DNA of 64,000 nt from Thalassomonas sp. M1454 (GCF_007097525.1 NZ_VKDD01000001.1:1-64000); one strand, 5' to 3'; shown: positions 26,842 through 35,968, numbered from the stretch's first letter. The notes: generated from the letters alone by a model not told the origin. A program made the numbers and translations.

Positions 26842-26857
26842 GTAAAATATATCAAAC
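26842..26857 (-). promoter_or_regulatory. PuuR-like operator upstream of puuB
   Basis: The minus strand reads GTTTGATATATTTTAC, the same sequence with one or two changes as at 20249, 30131 and 31905. It is 19 bases upstream of the puuB start codon, and flanking AATATTGT and ACGATATT form a wider imperfect palindrome. Confidence 0.65.
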
Positions 26858-26896
26858 GATATTAGCCTATATAATCTAATATTCCAACACTTGCAT

Positions 26897-26933
26897 GCAA
26901 TATACTGAACAGCATTGCTTTATATTATGAACA
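26897..26933 (+). promoter_or_regulatory. Two tandem PuuR-box matches upstream of puuR
   Basis: GCAATATACTGAACA (26897-26911) and TTTATATTATGAACA (26919-26933) match the published E. coli PuuR box AAAATATAATGAACA at 12 and 11 of 15 positions, both with the full TGAACA core. They are in the same orientation and 22 bases apart, two helical turns, as expected for cooperative binding. They lie 46-83 bases before the puuR start and suggest autorepression. Confidence 0.7.
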
Positions 26934-26979
26934 CCTATATATTTATCACTATATCGCTTTTAAAACTGAGGAAATTCAA

Positions 26980-27528
26980 TTGGATGTAGGCATAAGATTG
27001 AAAGAAGTTCGAATTCTTAACAACCTATCTCAGCGAGAGTTAGCCAAACGCGCAGGCGTGACTAACAGCACTATTTCAATGATTGAAAAGAACAGTGTTA
27101 GTCCATCAATTAGTTCGCTAAAAAAGGTTCTTAATGGCATACCTATTTCTTTAGTGGATTTTTTTGCTGAAGAAGTAAACCAACCAAAAACTCAACAAGT
27201 TGTTTATACCCCTGAAGAGTTAATGGATATTGGTACTGGTGATGTAGCAATGAAATTAGTTGGGAAAGCATTTCCGCGTAGGCAAATGACATTTTTAGTT
27301 GAAACCTACCCGCCAGGATCTGACACAGGTACCGAGATGCTGCAAAATGATGCTGAAGAAGGTGGCTTAGTATTGGAAGGTAAAATTGAGTTAACTATTG
27401 GCTCCGAAGTCTTTATGCTATCAAAAAATGACAGCTACTATTTCGATAACAATAAACCTCACCGTTTTCGTAATATATCAAATAAAATTTGTAAAATTGT
27501 TAGTGCTACTACCCCTGGTAATTTCTAG
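26980..27528 (+). CDS. puuR: PuuR/PauR-type transcriptional repressor
   Basis: This 182-residue protein has an XRE-type helix-turn-helix (about residues 6-60, LSQRELAKRAGVTNSTISMIEKNSVSPS) and a C-terminal cupin domain (about 110-180, with GGLVLEGKIELTIG and KPHRFRN), the domain order of E. coli PuuR and Pseudomonas PauR. The cupin binds putrescine in the family and releases the DNA. The start is TTG with GAGGA upstream. It is divergent from puuB and surrounded by genes with matching operators, so it is probably the local master repressor. Confidence 0.93.
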   Translation: MDVGIRLKEVRILNNLSQRELAKRAGVTNSTISMIEKNSVSPSISSLKKVLNGIPISLVDFFAEEVNQPKTQQVVYTPEELMDIGTGDVAMKLVGKAFPRRQMTFLVETYPPGSDTGTEMLQNDAEEGGLVLEGKIELTIGSEVFMLSKNDSYYFDNNKPHRFRNISNKICKIVSATTPGNF

Positions 27529-27545
27529 TCTCTAGTCTATAAAAC

Positions 27546-27579
27546 AAAAAACCTTTACTGAGCTCAGTAAAGGTTTTTT
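27546..27579. terminator. Bidirectional terminator between puuR and the TonB receptor gene
   Basis: A perfect palindrome, ACCTTTACTGAG followed directly by CTCAGTAAAGGT (27551-27574), is flanked by A and T runs on both sides. puuR (+) and the receptor gene (-) converge here. Confidence 0.9.
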
Positions 27580-27602
27580 ATTAGCTAAACAACGACAACA
27601 AA

Positions 27603-30035
27603 CTAGAAGTTATATTTAACTTTAACGCCACCATTAGTGCCTTGTCCAATACCAAAGTGGTTATAGCCAGTATCTACAACATCATCTTCATAGTAGACTT
27701 CATCGGTAATGTTATCTACATAAGCAGATACACTCCAAGCTTCACCTTCAATGGCCAGCTGTGCACCAAGTAAACCGTATGAATCTTGTGATACTAAATC
27801 ACTACCGCCCATGAATTCATCTGTACCAGTTTCTGATTGCCATGCGTATGAAACTTGCATAGACATGTCGATACCTGCAGATAACTCATAAAAATAAGTA
27901 CCAATGAAGGCTGCGCTTAATTCAGGACCATCTAGTCTTTGCCCTGCAATAGATACACCTGCTTCGCTCTCGCCTTCAATAACCTCGGTATCTTGGTATG
28001 CAGAAGACATAAACAAGCGTAAGTTATCGGTAGCCATGTAAGTAACATCTAGCTCAACACCTTTACCTTCAGCTTCACCAATGTTTTTAATGATTACACC
28101 GCCACCATTAGGGAAAGTACCTTGAAAGTCAGTGTAGTCATAGTAATAAGCACCAATATTGACACGTAAAGCGTTATCTAAGAAATCACCTTTCATACCG
28201 ATTTCATAGCTATCAACAATCTCAGGGTCGTACGATGCTAATCCACTACCTTCAGGCAAGGCTCCACCATATAGCTCAGATGCCCAATACTCTTCATCGG
28301 TTTCATCAACTACGCCATCAGGCTCTTCATCAAACCACTCTTCATCCGCATCCCAACCGGTCCAATCCATATAGTTAATATCGAATGAGAAGGTGTTGTA
28401 ACCACCGGCTTTATAACCGCGAGAGTAGTTAGCATAAATATTTACTTCGTCAGTCAACTGATGATTTACTGCAACACGAGGCGTAAATTCAGACCAGTCA
28501 GATTCATCATCGATCCACTCGCCATCTGTGTGCGCACCAGTGATCCAGTAATGGCCTAACCAACCATCTGGCTCAGGGTTATTTAAACCAAATTCTTTTT
28601 CATCGTATGAGTAACGAGCACCGACAGTAATATCTGTTTTCTCTGTCACTGACCAAGTCACATCACCGTAAATACCCCAACCGCTATTGGTACCGCGAGC
28701 AAAGGTTTCTTCTCGAACGCCGTCAACACCATCTCCAGGAGCTGGAATTTCTTCATCATCAACTAACATCTGAATTTCAGCAGCATCTGCAACCGGATCT
28801 AAGCCATACCAGCCATCAACCATAAACTCATGACAGTCAGTGTAATACGCTCCTGGATCGCTTGTTATATTTGATAGCGGCTCATCCCACTCTTCAAAGT
28901 AAGGTAGGTATGAACAAAATTCATCGTCGTCGTATTCATTATAAAATTGCGAGTCGATTGTTTCTTCATAAACAGACACACCAATAAACCAGTAGATATC
29001 AGAATCGTTATCTGAATTTAAACGAAATTCTTGACTAACGTATTCGGTGTCATCTACTTGCGAGTAGTTACCAAAGGCATAGCTTGTTCCATCGTAATCT
29101 TCGACGTAGTCCCAAGTATAATTTTTAAGAGCAGTTTGCGAGGTAAAAATTACGCCACCAAAATCGTGAGTAATATCTAATGTAAGGCTTTCTACTTCAG
29201 CAACATCTTTACTGTCTTTACCTAAATCAGAAGAAATTGCATCATCAGGACCTTCAGTCCAAATTGAGCGGTAAATACCACCATCCATATCACGGTCTTC
29301 ATAGTTCGCAGTTAAACGAATTTTTGTATCATCAAAGCCTTCATAAGTCATGGTTGCACGAAATGCCGTGATCTCTTTATCACGCATTTTTGAACCACCG
29401 ATATTCTCTACGTGGCTATCTTCTGCCGAGTGGAAACCTGCCACACGCACAAATAAATCATCAGTTAACGCAACATTAAAAACACCGGTAGCTTCGGTTA
29501 AGTTATCGCTACCAACGCCAAGCTCAATACTACCTTCGGTAGCATCAACCGCTTCATTGGTATAAATACTGATAGCACCTGACGCCGCGTTACGACCAAA
29601 TAGAGTACCTTGCGGGCCTTTAGTTACCTCGACACGAGCGATATCAAAAAAACTAGAGATAGCACCACCGCTTCGACCTTGATATACACCATCTTGGTAT
29701 AAACCAATAGAAGGGTCACCACCGATACCATAATCTTGAGTTACAATACCGCGTATACCTATCGTATCAACAAAGCTATCGTTTGATGTGCCACCATTTA
29801 AACCTGGTGTATATTTTGATAAATCAGTCGCATTACCAATATTAAAATCATCAATGAATTCTTCATTAAAAGCACTAACCGATACAGGTACTTCTTTTAA
29901 TGATTGAGCTCGTTTTTGGGTAACAACGATAACTTCATATTCATCTTTTTTCTCTTCCTCTTGCTCAGCATAAGCAAAGCTAGGTAACAGCACTGATGCC
30001 ACTGCTAAAGACAGTATGGATTTACGATAGTTCAT
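27603..30035 (-). CDS. TonB-dependent outer-membrane receptor within the puu regulon
   Basis: This 810-residue protein has a signal peptide (cleavage after FAYA, residue 23), a TonB box-like EVIVVTQKR, a plug domain (VPVSVSAFNEEFI ... GPQGTLFGRNAASGAISI near residue 145) and a 22-strand type barrel ending in the C-terminal aromatic (VKVKYNF). It belongs to the large proteobacterial group with the plug motif R-EVTKGPQGTLFGRN. The barrel loops are strikingly rich in Asp, Glu and Trp, which would suit a cationic ligand. A PuuR-like operator lies 96 bases upstream. Polyamine or polyamine-conjugate uptake is my inference from context. Confidence 0.92.
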   Translation of the reverse strand: MNYRKSILSLAVASVLLPSFAYAEQEEEKKDEYEVIVVTQKRAQSLKEVPVSVSAFNEEFIDDFNIGNATDLSKYTPGLNGGTSNDSFVDTIGIRGIVTQDYGIGGDPSIGLYQDGVYQGRSGGAISSFFDIARVEVTKGPQGTLFGRNAASGAISIYTNEAVDATEGSIELGVGSDNLTEATGVFNVALTDDLFVRVAGFHSAEDSHVENIGGSKMRDKEITAFRATMTYEGFDDTKIRLTANYEDRDMDGGIYRSIWTEGPDDAISSDLGKDSKDVAEVESLTLDITHDFGGVIFTSQTALKNYTWDYVEDYDGTSYAFGNYSQVDDTEYVSQEFRLNSDNDSDIYWFIGVSVYEETIDSQFYNEYDDDEFCSYLPYFEEWDEPLSNITSDPGAYYTDCHEFMVDGWYGLDPVADAAEIQMLVDDEEIPAPGDGVDGVREETFARGTNSGWGIYGDVTWSVTEKTDITVGARYSYDEKEFGLNNPEPDGWLGHYWITGAHTDGEWIDDESDWSEFTPRVAVNHQLTDEVNIYANYSRGYKAGGYNTFSFDINYMDWTGWDADEEWFDEEPDGVVDETDEEYWASELYGGALPEGSGLASYDPEIVDSYEIGMKGDFLDNALRVNIGAYYYDYTDFQGTFPNGGGVIIKNIGEAEGKGVELDVTYMATDNLRLFMSSAYQDTEVIEGESEAGVSIAGQRLDGPELSAAFIGTYFYELSAGIDMSMQVSYAWQSETGTDEFMGGSDLVSQDSYGLLGAQLAIEGEAWSVSAYVDNITDEVYYEDDVVDTGYNHFGIGQGTNGGVKVKYNF

Positions 30036-30130
30036 AGCGTGTAACTTCCCTAAAATATTTTTTTAATGTTATTATTTTATTAATAAAGCGTTGTATTTTA
30101 ATTATTGCTTACTTCGATAATACACACCGC

Positions 30131-30146
30131 GTAAAATAAATCAAAC
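30131..30146 (-). promoter_or_regulatory. PuuR-like operator upstream of the TonB receptor gene
   Basis: The minus strand reads GTTTGATTTATTTTAC, one base different from the site upstream of puuB. The 30036-30351 gap otherwise contains only the receptor promoter and the puuC terminator; I found no further gene there. Confidence 0.6.
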
Positions 30147-30290
30147 AGTATTGTTAAATTTGTGTGAATTTTATTCTACGTTCATATTTTCCCTTAAATA
30201 GCTCCCCGATCCTGTGCGCACATGCACCAAAATCATTCATGCAATTGAAATAAATAACTATTTTTTAAATATACGCTAGTAAAATACAGA

Positions 30291-30319
30291 TAAAAAAATA
30301 GGAGGCCAAAGCCTCCTAT
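30291..30319 (-). terminator. Terminator of puuC
   Basis: ATAGGAGGC-CAAA-GCCTCCTAT (30298-30319) is followed on the minus strand by TTTTTTT. It lies about 30 bases beyond the puuC stop. Confidence 0.92.
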
Positions 30320-30351
30320 CTCATATTACGTTAATTTTATTTTACAGCGTT

Positions 30352-31848
30352 TTAATCAAGCTTCATCCAAGTAGCTTTCACTTCAGTGTACTTTTTAAAT
30401 GCATGCAAAGATTTATCACGGCCATTACCAGACTGCTTAAAACCGCCAAATGGCGCAGTCATATCTCCACCATCCCATTGGTTTACCCACACAGAACCAG
30501 CTCGTACTGCTTTCGCCATTTTATGTGCCTTTGATAAATCTTTGGTCCATATACCTGCAGCCAAACCGTAGTCACTATCGTTGGCAATAGCAATTGCTTG
30601 CTCCATAGTTTCAAAAGTTATAACCGAAAGCACAGAACCAAAGATTTCATCTTGAGCGATAGCCATAGAGTTATCGACATTTTCAAAAATAGTTGGGTTG
30701 ATATAAAAACCATTTTCTACTGGCTGAGCTTTATCACCACCTGCGTATAAAGCAGCGCCATCTTGTTGACCTTTTTCAATATAAGAGAGCACACGTTCAT
30801 GCTGTACTTTATCAACAATAGCGCCAACGATTGTGTTTGGATCGAGTGGATTTCCCGGTTGCCATATTTTTATGGCTTCTTTAACTTTAGCAATAAACTC
30901 GTCTTTGATACTTGCTTCTACGAGCAGGCGAGTTCCAGCGGTACATACTTCACCTTGGTTAAAACAAAAAGCAGACGCTGCAGATTGTGCCGCAGTATCT
31001 AAATCAGGCGCATCAGCAAAAACTATATTAGGACTCTTACCGCCAGCTTCACACCAAACTCGTTTCATATTTGATTGGCCAGCATAAACCATTAATTGTT
31101 TAGCTACACCGGTTGAGCCAGTAAACACTAAAGTATCGACATCGTTATGCAGTGCTAACGCTTTACCTACAGTGTGACCAAAGCCTGGTAATACATTAAA
31201 TACGCCATCAGGGATCCCTGCCTGTTTAGCAAGCTCGGCAATACGAATCGCGGTAAGTGGCGATTTTTCTGAAGGTTTTAAAATAACACTATTACCAGAA
31301 ACAAGCGCTGGGCCAATTTTCCAAGCGGCCATATTTAATGGAAAATTCCAAGGTACAATTGCCGCAACAACACCAATTGGCTCATGGGTAACTAACCCTA
31401 ATTCGTTGTCAGGAGTCGGTGCTACTTCATCATAAATTTTATCGACTGCTTCAGCGCTCCAGCGAATACAGCGTAACGTACCGCCAAGATCCACAGCTAA
31501 AGCATGTGAGATAGGTTTACCCATATCTAGTGTTTCAAGTAATGCCAACTCTTCTTGGTGTTGCTCAATTAAGTCGGCAAACTTAAGCATTACTTGTTTA
31601 CGTTGCGCTGGTGCTTGTTTAGCCCAAACACCACTTTCAAACGCTGCTCGCGCAGCAGCAACAGCAATATCAGCATCGGCGCTATCACAGCTTGCAATAT
31701 CACTAAGTTTTCTAGAGTCGATTGGACTTATGCATTCAAACTGCTGTTTAGTTGCCCCGTCAACATAACTACCATTGATAAATGCTCGACCTTCGATTGA
31801 AAGCTGCTCTGCCTGTTGTTGCCAATAGGCTAAATCTTGCTGACTCAT
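30352..31848 (-). CDS. puuC: Gamma-glutamyl-gamma-aminobutyraldehyde dehydrogenase (PuuC/PauC type)
   Basis: PuuC oxidises gamma-glutamyl-gamma-aminobutyraldehyde to gamma-glutamyl-GABA with NAD(P)+. It is 498 residues from ATG 31848, which has GGAG six bases upstream; a TTG four codons earlier is less likely. The catalytic cysteine is in FCFNQGEVCTAGTRL near residue 298 and the general-base glutamate in WCEAGGKSPNIVFADAP. The opening LAYWQQQAEQLSIEGRAFINGSY is characteristic of PuuC. A PuuR-like palindrome lies 57 bases upstream. It is divergent from the second puuB. Confidence 0.93.
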   Translation of the reverse strand: MSQQDLAYWQQQAEQLSIEGRAFINGSYVDGATKQQFECISPIDSRKLSDIASCDSADADIAVAAARAAFESGVWAKQAPAQRKQVMLKFADLIEQHQEELALLETLDMGKPISHALAVDLGGTLRCIRWSAEAVDKIYDEVAPTPDNELGLVTHEPIGVVAAIVPWNFPLNMAAWKIGPALVSGNSVILKPSEKSPLTAIRIAELAKQAGIPDGVFNVLPGFGHTVGKALALHNDVDTLVFTGSTGVAKQLMVYAGQSNMKRVWCEAGGKSPNIVFADAPDLDTAAQSAASAFCFNQGEVCTAGTRLLVEASIKDEFIAKVKEAIKIWQPGNPLDPNTIVGAIVDKVQHERVLSYIEKGQQDGAALYAGGDKAQPVENGFYINPTIFENVDNSMAIAQDEIFGSVLSVITFETMEQAIAIANDSDYGLAAGIWTKDLSKAHKMAKAVRAGSVWVNQWDGGDMTAPFGGFKQSGNGRDKSLHAFKKYTEVKATWMKLD

Positions 31849-31904
31849 GCAAAACTCCAAAAATGTGAAAATAATTTAATCTAGCTAAACTAGCGAATAG
31901 CATA

Positions 31905-31925
31905 GTAAAATTCAATATATTTTAC
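31905..31925 (+). promoter_or_regulatory. PuuR-like palindromic operator upstream of puuC
   Basis: Perfect arms GTAAAAT (31905-31911) and ATTTTAC (31919-31925) enclose TTCAATAT, so the plus strand contains TTCAATATATTTTAC. Compared with the E. coli box in reverse, TGTTCATTATATTTT, most positions agree. It is the most symmetrical copy in the window. Confidence 0.68.
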
Positions 31926-32005
31926 ACTTAAATCCTTAACCTATCGTATCATCTCGAATATTTTTGTTTAAAATTGCCATTAATTAGCATAATATCAGCA
32001 AAAAC

Positions 32006-32023
32006 GTTCAATATATAAAACAC
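32006..32023 (+). promoter_or_regulatory. PuuR-like operator upstream of the second puuB
   Basis: GTTCAATATATAAAACAC shares TTCAATATAT with the puuC site 90 bases away and its outer bases with the site at 50538. It lies 60 bases before the start of the FAD oxidoreductase gene at 32083. The two sites together cover the divergent puuC/puuB2 promoters. Confidence 0.6.
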
Positions 32024-32082
32024 CAATATTTATTATTAAGTAAATATTTTTAGTAAATAACCCTATAACTAATGAGTAATTC

Positions 32083-33375
32083 ATGACTAATTATCCAGAT
32101 TCTTATTACGCTGCTTCGTCTAACAGAGATATTGACTACCCAAGCCTAACTGAAAATATTTCAGCTGACATTTGTGTTGTGGGCGGTGGTTATAGTGGCT
32201 TATCAACCGCAATTGCATTACAAGAAAAAGGCTATAGCGTGGTGTTACTTGAAGGCAGTAAGATTGGTTTTGGCGCATCAGGTCGTAATGGCGGGCAACT
32301 GGTCAATAGTTTTAGTCGTGATATCGACCATATTGAAAAACATTATGGTAGTGATACTGCCAATGCTTTAGGAGCTATGGCATTTGAGGGTGCTGACTGT
32401 ATCCGCGACTTAATAAAACGCTACAACATTGATTGTGATTATAAACATGGCGGATTTTTTGCTGCATTTACTGAAAAGCAAATGCATGAATTAGCTGCTA
32501 AAAAACAGCTTTGGGAAAAGCACGGCAATAAAAAATTATCTTTAATTGATAAAAGTGGTATTGCTAAAATCGTTAATACCGAGGCTTATGTTGGTGGTTT
32601 AGTTGATGAACATTGTGGCCATATTCACCCGCTTAAATTAGCTCTAGGTGAAGCTGCAGCATTAACCTCTATTGGCGGCCAAGTATTTGAGCAATCAAAA
32701 GTAATTAATATTGACGAAGTTCAACAAGCTGATACCACAAAGTCTATTGTTAAAACTGATTCAGGTAGCGTTACCGCAACTAAAGTGGTTTTAGCTGGTA
32801 ATGCTTATATGGGTAATTTAGAGCCAAAGTTATCAAGAAAGTCTATGCCGTGTGGTACTCAGATAGTTACTACAGAAGTTTTGCCTGAAGAATTAGCTAA
32901 AAGCTTAATTCCGTCAGAGTACTGTGTTGAAGATGTTAACTACAAATTAGACTATTACCGTATAACTGCCGACAACCGTTTATTATTTGGTGGCGGAGTT
33001 ACTTATGGTGGTGGCGATCCCGCAAGCATCGAACGCTTTTTAAAGCCGCACATGGATAAAATATTTCCGCAAATGGCCAACTATAAAATTGATTTTGCTT
33101 GGGGTGGCGATTTCTTATTAACGTTGAGCCGTTTACCGCAACTTGGCCGCATAGGTGCAAATGTTTATTATACCCAAGGCTACAGTGGCCACGGCGTTAA
33201 CACCTCACACTTAGCAGGTAAACTATTAGCCGAAGCAATTCATGGTGATAGCACTCGTTTTGATGTATTTGCTAATTTACCCCATTACCCATTCCCTGGC
33301 GGGCGGTTATTTAGAGTGCCATTTACTATGATGGGTGCTTGGTATTATGGACTCCGAGATGCATTAGGTTTTTAA
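32083..33375 (+). CDS. Gamma-glutamylpolyamine oxidoreductase (PuuB/PauB type), copy 2
   Basis: This 430-residue FAD oxidoreductase has the same plan as the enzyme at 25537: YPDSYYAAS, ICVVGGGYSGLSTAIALQEKG, FGASGRNGGQ, and YTQGYSGHGVNTSHLAGKLLAEA. Both end in a hydrophobic amphipathic segment (FPGGRLFRVPFTMMGAWYY) as do PauB enzymes. In Pseudomonas, PauB paralogues differ in preference for glutamylated putrescine, cadaverine or spermidine; the same split is likely here. It is divergent from puuC and has its own operator. Copy 1 versus copy 2 specificity cannot be told from sequence. Confidence 0.9.
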   Translation: MTNYPDSYYAASSNRDIDYPSLTENISADICVVGGGYSGLSTAIALQEKGYSVVLLEGSKIGFGASGRNGGQLVNSFSRDIDHIEKHYGSDTANALGAMAFEGADCIRDLIKRYNIDCDYKHGGFFAAFTEKQMHELAAKKQLWEKHGNKKLSLIDKSGIAKIVNTEAYVGGLVDEHCGHIHPLKLALGEAAALTSIGGQVFEQSKVINIDEVQQADTTKSIVKTDSGSVTATKVVLAGNAYMGNLEPKLSRKSMPCGTQIVTTEVLPEELAKSLIPSEYCVEDVNYKLDYYRITADNRLLFGGGVTYGGGDPASIERFLKPHMDKIFPQMANYKIDFAWGGDFLLTLSRLPQLGRIGANVYYTQGYSGHGVNTSHLAGKLLAEAIHGDSTRFDVFANLPHYPFPGGRLFRVPFTMMGAWYYGLRDALGF

Positions 33376-33478
33376 TGCTCATTTTAACTAGGTATAGAAG
33401 TAAATATTTTAGTTAATACTAAACTGTACTTAATAAAATTCCTGTTAGGGTCACTCTCTACTAGCACATCATAAAGCT

Positions 33479-33522
33479 CTTGTGCTAAAAGTATAAATTC
33501 AGTTTTAAACTTTTAGCACAAG
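33479..33522 (+). promoter_or_regulatory. 14-bp inverted repeat covering the purU ribosome binding site
   Basis: CTTGTGCTAAAAGT (33479-33492) and ACTTTTAGCACAAG (33509-33522) are perfectly complementary, with a 16-base AT-rich loop. The ribosome binding site AAGG (33520-33523) lies in the end of the second arm and the purU ATG is at 33530. As RNA the stem would hide the binding site; as DNA it could be an operator. There is no U-tract, so it is not a terminator. Confidence 0.65.
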
Positions 33523-33529
33523 GCATTCT

Positions 33530-34390
33530 ATGACAAATTCTTACCGCTTAACATTATCCTGTGCCGACAGGCCTGGCATTATTTCCGATGTTAGTGGCTT
33601 TATTGCCGGCCATGGTGGCAACGTTACCGAGTCACACCAATTTAGTGATGCCAATAGCGGCATGTTTCATATGCGTTATGTTATCGACCCGAGTACGTTA
33701 CGCATGGATTGTAAAGGCTTTGAAGAATTGTTTACGCCTATTGCACAGCGATACGCCATGAATGTGCGCTTAACCGATACCAGTAAGAAAACTAAAGTGC
33801 TACTTATGGTTAGTAAAATAGACCATTGCTTAAAAGATATTTTATATCGTTGGAAAAGTGGTGAGCTTGAATTCGATATCCCATGTGTTATCTCTAACCA
33901 TGCAGACTTAAAAGAGTACGTTGAATGGTTTGGTATACCGTTTTTTCATATTCCAGTGCCAAAAGACGCTACAGGAAAAGAACAAGCATTTAACCAAACT
34001 TCAGAGGTAATTGATCAATACCAACCCGATACCGTTGTACTTGCGCGTTACATGCAAATTTTACCGCCGTGGATGTGTGCAAAATATCAAAATCAGGTAA
34101 TTAATATACATCATAGTTTTTTGCCTTCATTTATGGGAGCGAAGCCGTATCATCAAGCATTAGAGCGCGGCGTAAAACTAATTGGTGCTACTTGCCATTA
34201 TGTCACCCAAGATTTAGATGCCGGGCCAATTATTGATCAAGACATAGCTAGAGTGCACCATTACCATACTGTTGATGACTTGGTGCGCCTTGGTAAGGAC
34301 GTTGAAAAAAACGTTTTAGCTCGCGGTCTAAGAAATCATTTAGAAGAGCGTGTCTTAGTACACAACAATAAAACGATTGTGTTTGCTTAA
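33530..34390 (+). CDS. purU: Formyltetrahydrofolate deformylase
   Basis: PurU hydrolyses 10-formyl-THF to THF and formate, balancing one-carbon pools and freeing formate for purine synthesis. It is 286 residues, with an N-terminal ACT domain (about 5-85, LTLSCADRPGIISDVSGFIA) that senses glycine/methionine in the family and a C-terminal formyl transferase-like domain with catalytic INIHHSFLPSFMGAKPYHQA and the aspartate in LDAGPIID. The gene follows a puuB paralogue and converges on a LysR gene five bases away. Its place among amine-oxidation genes may reflect formaldehyde/one-carbon release, but this is conjecture. Confidence 0.95.
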   Translation: MTNSYRLTLSCADRPGIISDVSGFIAGHGGNVTESHQFSDANSGMFHMRYVIDPSTLRMDCKGFEELFTPIAQRYAMNVRLTDTSKKTKVLLMVSKIDHCLKDILYRWKSGELEFDIPCVISNHADLKEYVEWFGIPFFHIPVPKDATGKEQAFNQTSEVIDQYQPDTVVLARYMQILPPWMCAKYQNQVINIHHSFLPSFMGAKPYHQALERGVKLIGATCHYVTQDLDAGPIIDQDIARVHHYHTVDDLVRLGKDVEKNVLARGLRNHLEERVLVHNNKTIVFA

Positions 34391-34395
34391 TATGA

Positions 34396-35295
34396 TTAAT
34401 CAGGTAGCTGGGCGACCAATAAATCGATAAAACTTCGCACTTTAGGTGATAAATGTTTCTTACTTGGGTAAATCACATAAACATTTATTTCGGGGGTAAC
34501 GTAGTCTGCAAATAAGATTTCTAGATTATCTCTTGCTAGCTCAGCTTCCATACAAAATGCAGGGAGTCGGCATATTCCATGGCCATCAAGTACCATTTGT
34601 AATTCCACTTGCGAGCTATTACATAGGATAGTTTGCTCTACATCTACTTGAGATTTATTATTGTTGGTATCAACAAACTCCCACCTATTTGGCGCTTTTA
34701 AATTGCTATAACAAATACATTGATGATTAATAAGATCTTGTGGAGATCTTGGCCTACCAAAGCGTTTAAGGTAGGCTTTCGAGGCAACGACATAAGCTTT
34801 ACTGGTATGAATTTTACGGCATATAAGACTCGATTCAGCCAGTTGATTTGTCGCTCTTATAGCTAAATCAAAACCGTCTTCAATCACATTTACCTTGCGG
34901 TCATTAAAATCCAGTTCCAATTTAACATCTGGATATTGAGATAAATAATTAGATAATATCGGTTGTAAATAAGTTTCACCAAACGCAACCGGACAACTGA
35001 CTTTCAACAGCCCTTTCGGTTTACTGTTACCTAAATTCAGACCTTCTAATGCTTGAGTAGCGTCTTCAATCATTTGCTCGCACTGTTGATAAAATACCTT
35101 TCCTTCCGGCGTAAGACCAATAGAGCGAGTAGTTCGGTTAATTAAACGTAACCCTAGCCTAGCTTCAAGCTTGGTAATTGTTTTACTTATATGTGATGTT
35201 GAGTGCCCGGTTTTTTCCGCTGTGGCTGAAAAACTGCCATTTTGGATAACCTGAGTAAAGATCACTATGCCATCAAATAATTTACTATTAACCAA
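34396..35295 (-). CDS. LysR-family transcriptional regulator
   Basis: This 299-residue protein has an N-terminal HTH (about residues 5-64, FDGIVIFTQVIQNGSFSATAEKTGHSTSHISKTITKLEARLGLRLINRTTRSIGLT) of the CrgA/AaeR-like subgroup and a substrate-binding domain. It is divergent from the FMN reductase gene and probably controls it, a common arrangement for quinone or nitro-compound stress reductases. An inverted repeat GGTTATAC/GTATAACC lies in the shared promoter. Confidence 0.92.
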   Translation of the reverse strand: MVNSKLFDGIVIFTQVIQNGSFSATAEKTGHSTSHISKTITKLEARLGLRLINRTTRSIGLTPEGKVFYQQCEQMIEDATQALEGLNLGNSKPKGLLKVSCPVAFGETYLQPILSNYLSQYPDVKLELDFNDRKVNVIEDGFDLAIRATNQLAESSLICRKIHTSKAYVVASKAYLKRFGRPRSPQDLINHQCICYSNLKAPNRWEFVDTNNNKSQVDVEQTILCNSSQVELQMVLDGHGICRLPAFCMEAELARDNLEILFADYVTPEINVYVIYPSKKHLSPKVRSFIDLLVAQLPD

Positions 35296-35296
35296 C

Positions 35297-35336
35297 GGTT
35301 ATACCTTGCCATTATTGAGATAAATACAGTATAACC
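35297..35336. promoter_or_regulatory. Possible LysR operator between regulator and FMN reductase gene
   Basis: GGTTATAC (35297-35304) and GTATAACC (35329-35336) are perfect inverted repeats 24 bases apart, right after the LysR start codon. The rest of the intergenic region to 35443 is AT-rich without another symmetrical element that I could pick. Confidence 0.4.
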
Positions 35337-35443
35337 AATAACAATTCACTGTCATATGGAAACAATTATTATCAATTTAATGTATTAATAATCATAAAGA
35401 ATATATGTATAGTATCTCCATCAACCAACGAGAAGGTATTATC

Positions 35444-35968
35444 ATGAACGTATTAGCATTCGCTGCAAGTAACAGCAAAAACTCAATCAACAAAAAATTA
35501 GCAACTTTCACTGCCAACCTAGTTGCAGATGCGCAAGTAGAAGTTTTAGATATTAATGATTATGAAATGCCGATTTTCAGTGAAGATCGTGAGAAAGAAT
35601 TAGGTCAACCTCAACAAGCTAAAGATTTTTACCAGAAGCTTGGCGCTGCCGATGCCATCGTTATTGCCTTTGCTGAGCATAATGGTTCGTACACTGCAGC
35701 ATATAAAAATTTATTTGATTGGACATCAAGAATTGATATGAAGGTGTTCCAAAATAAACCTATGCTGATGCTAGCTACTTCACCAGGACCTGGTGGTGCT
35801 GCAACAGTATTAGCTGCAGCAACTGGTTCAGCACCATACTTTGCCGCCGATGTAAAAGCTTCAGTATCTATACCAAGTTTTTACGACAATTTCGATATGG
35901 AAACTAATGCCATTACTAACCAAGAAATTTTAGAGCAACTACAACAAGCAGCCCAACAATTAAAATAA
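35444..35968 (+). CDS. NADPH-dependent FMN reductase / flavodoxin-like oxidoreductase
   Basis: This 174-residue flavodoxin-fold protein has the FMN phosphate loop FAASNSKNSINKKLATF, the central AIVIAFAEHNGSYTAAYKNLFDW and the SPGPGGAATVL segment of NAD(P)H:FMN or quinone reductases of the SsuE/ChrR type. ATG 35444 has GAAGG seven bases upstream, so I prefer it to the ATG 13 codons earlier. It is divergent from a LysR gene and ends at a strong terminator. Substrate unknown; quinone or azo reduction are the usual activities. Confidence 0.9.
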   Translation: MNVLAFAASNSKNSINKKLATFTANLVADAQVEVLDINDYEMPIFSEDREKELGQPQQAKDFYQKLGAADAIVIAFAEHNGSYTAAYKNLFDWTSRIDMKVFQNKPMLMLATSPGPGGAATVLAAATGSAPYFAADVKASVSIPSFYDNFDMETNAITNQEILEQLQQAAQQLK

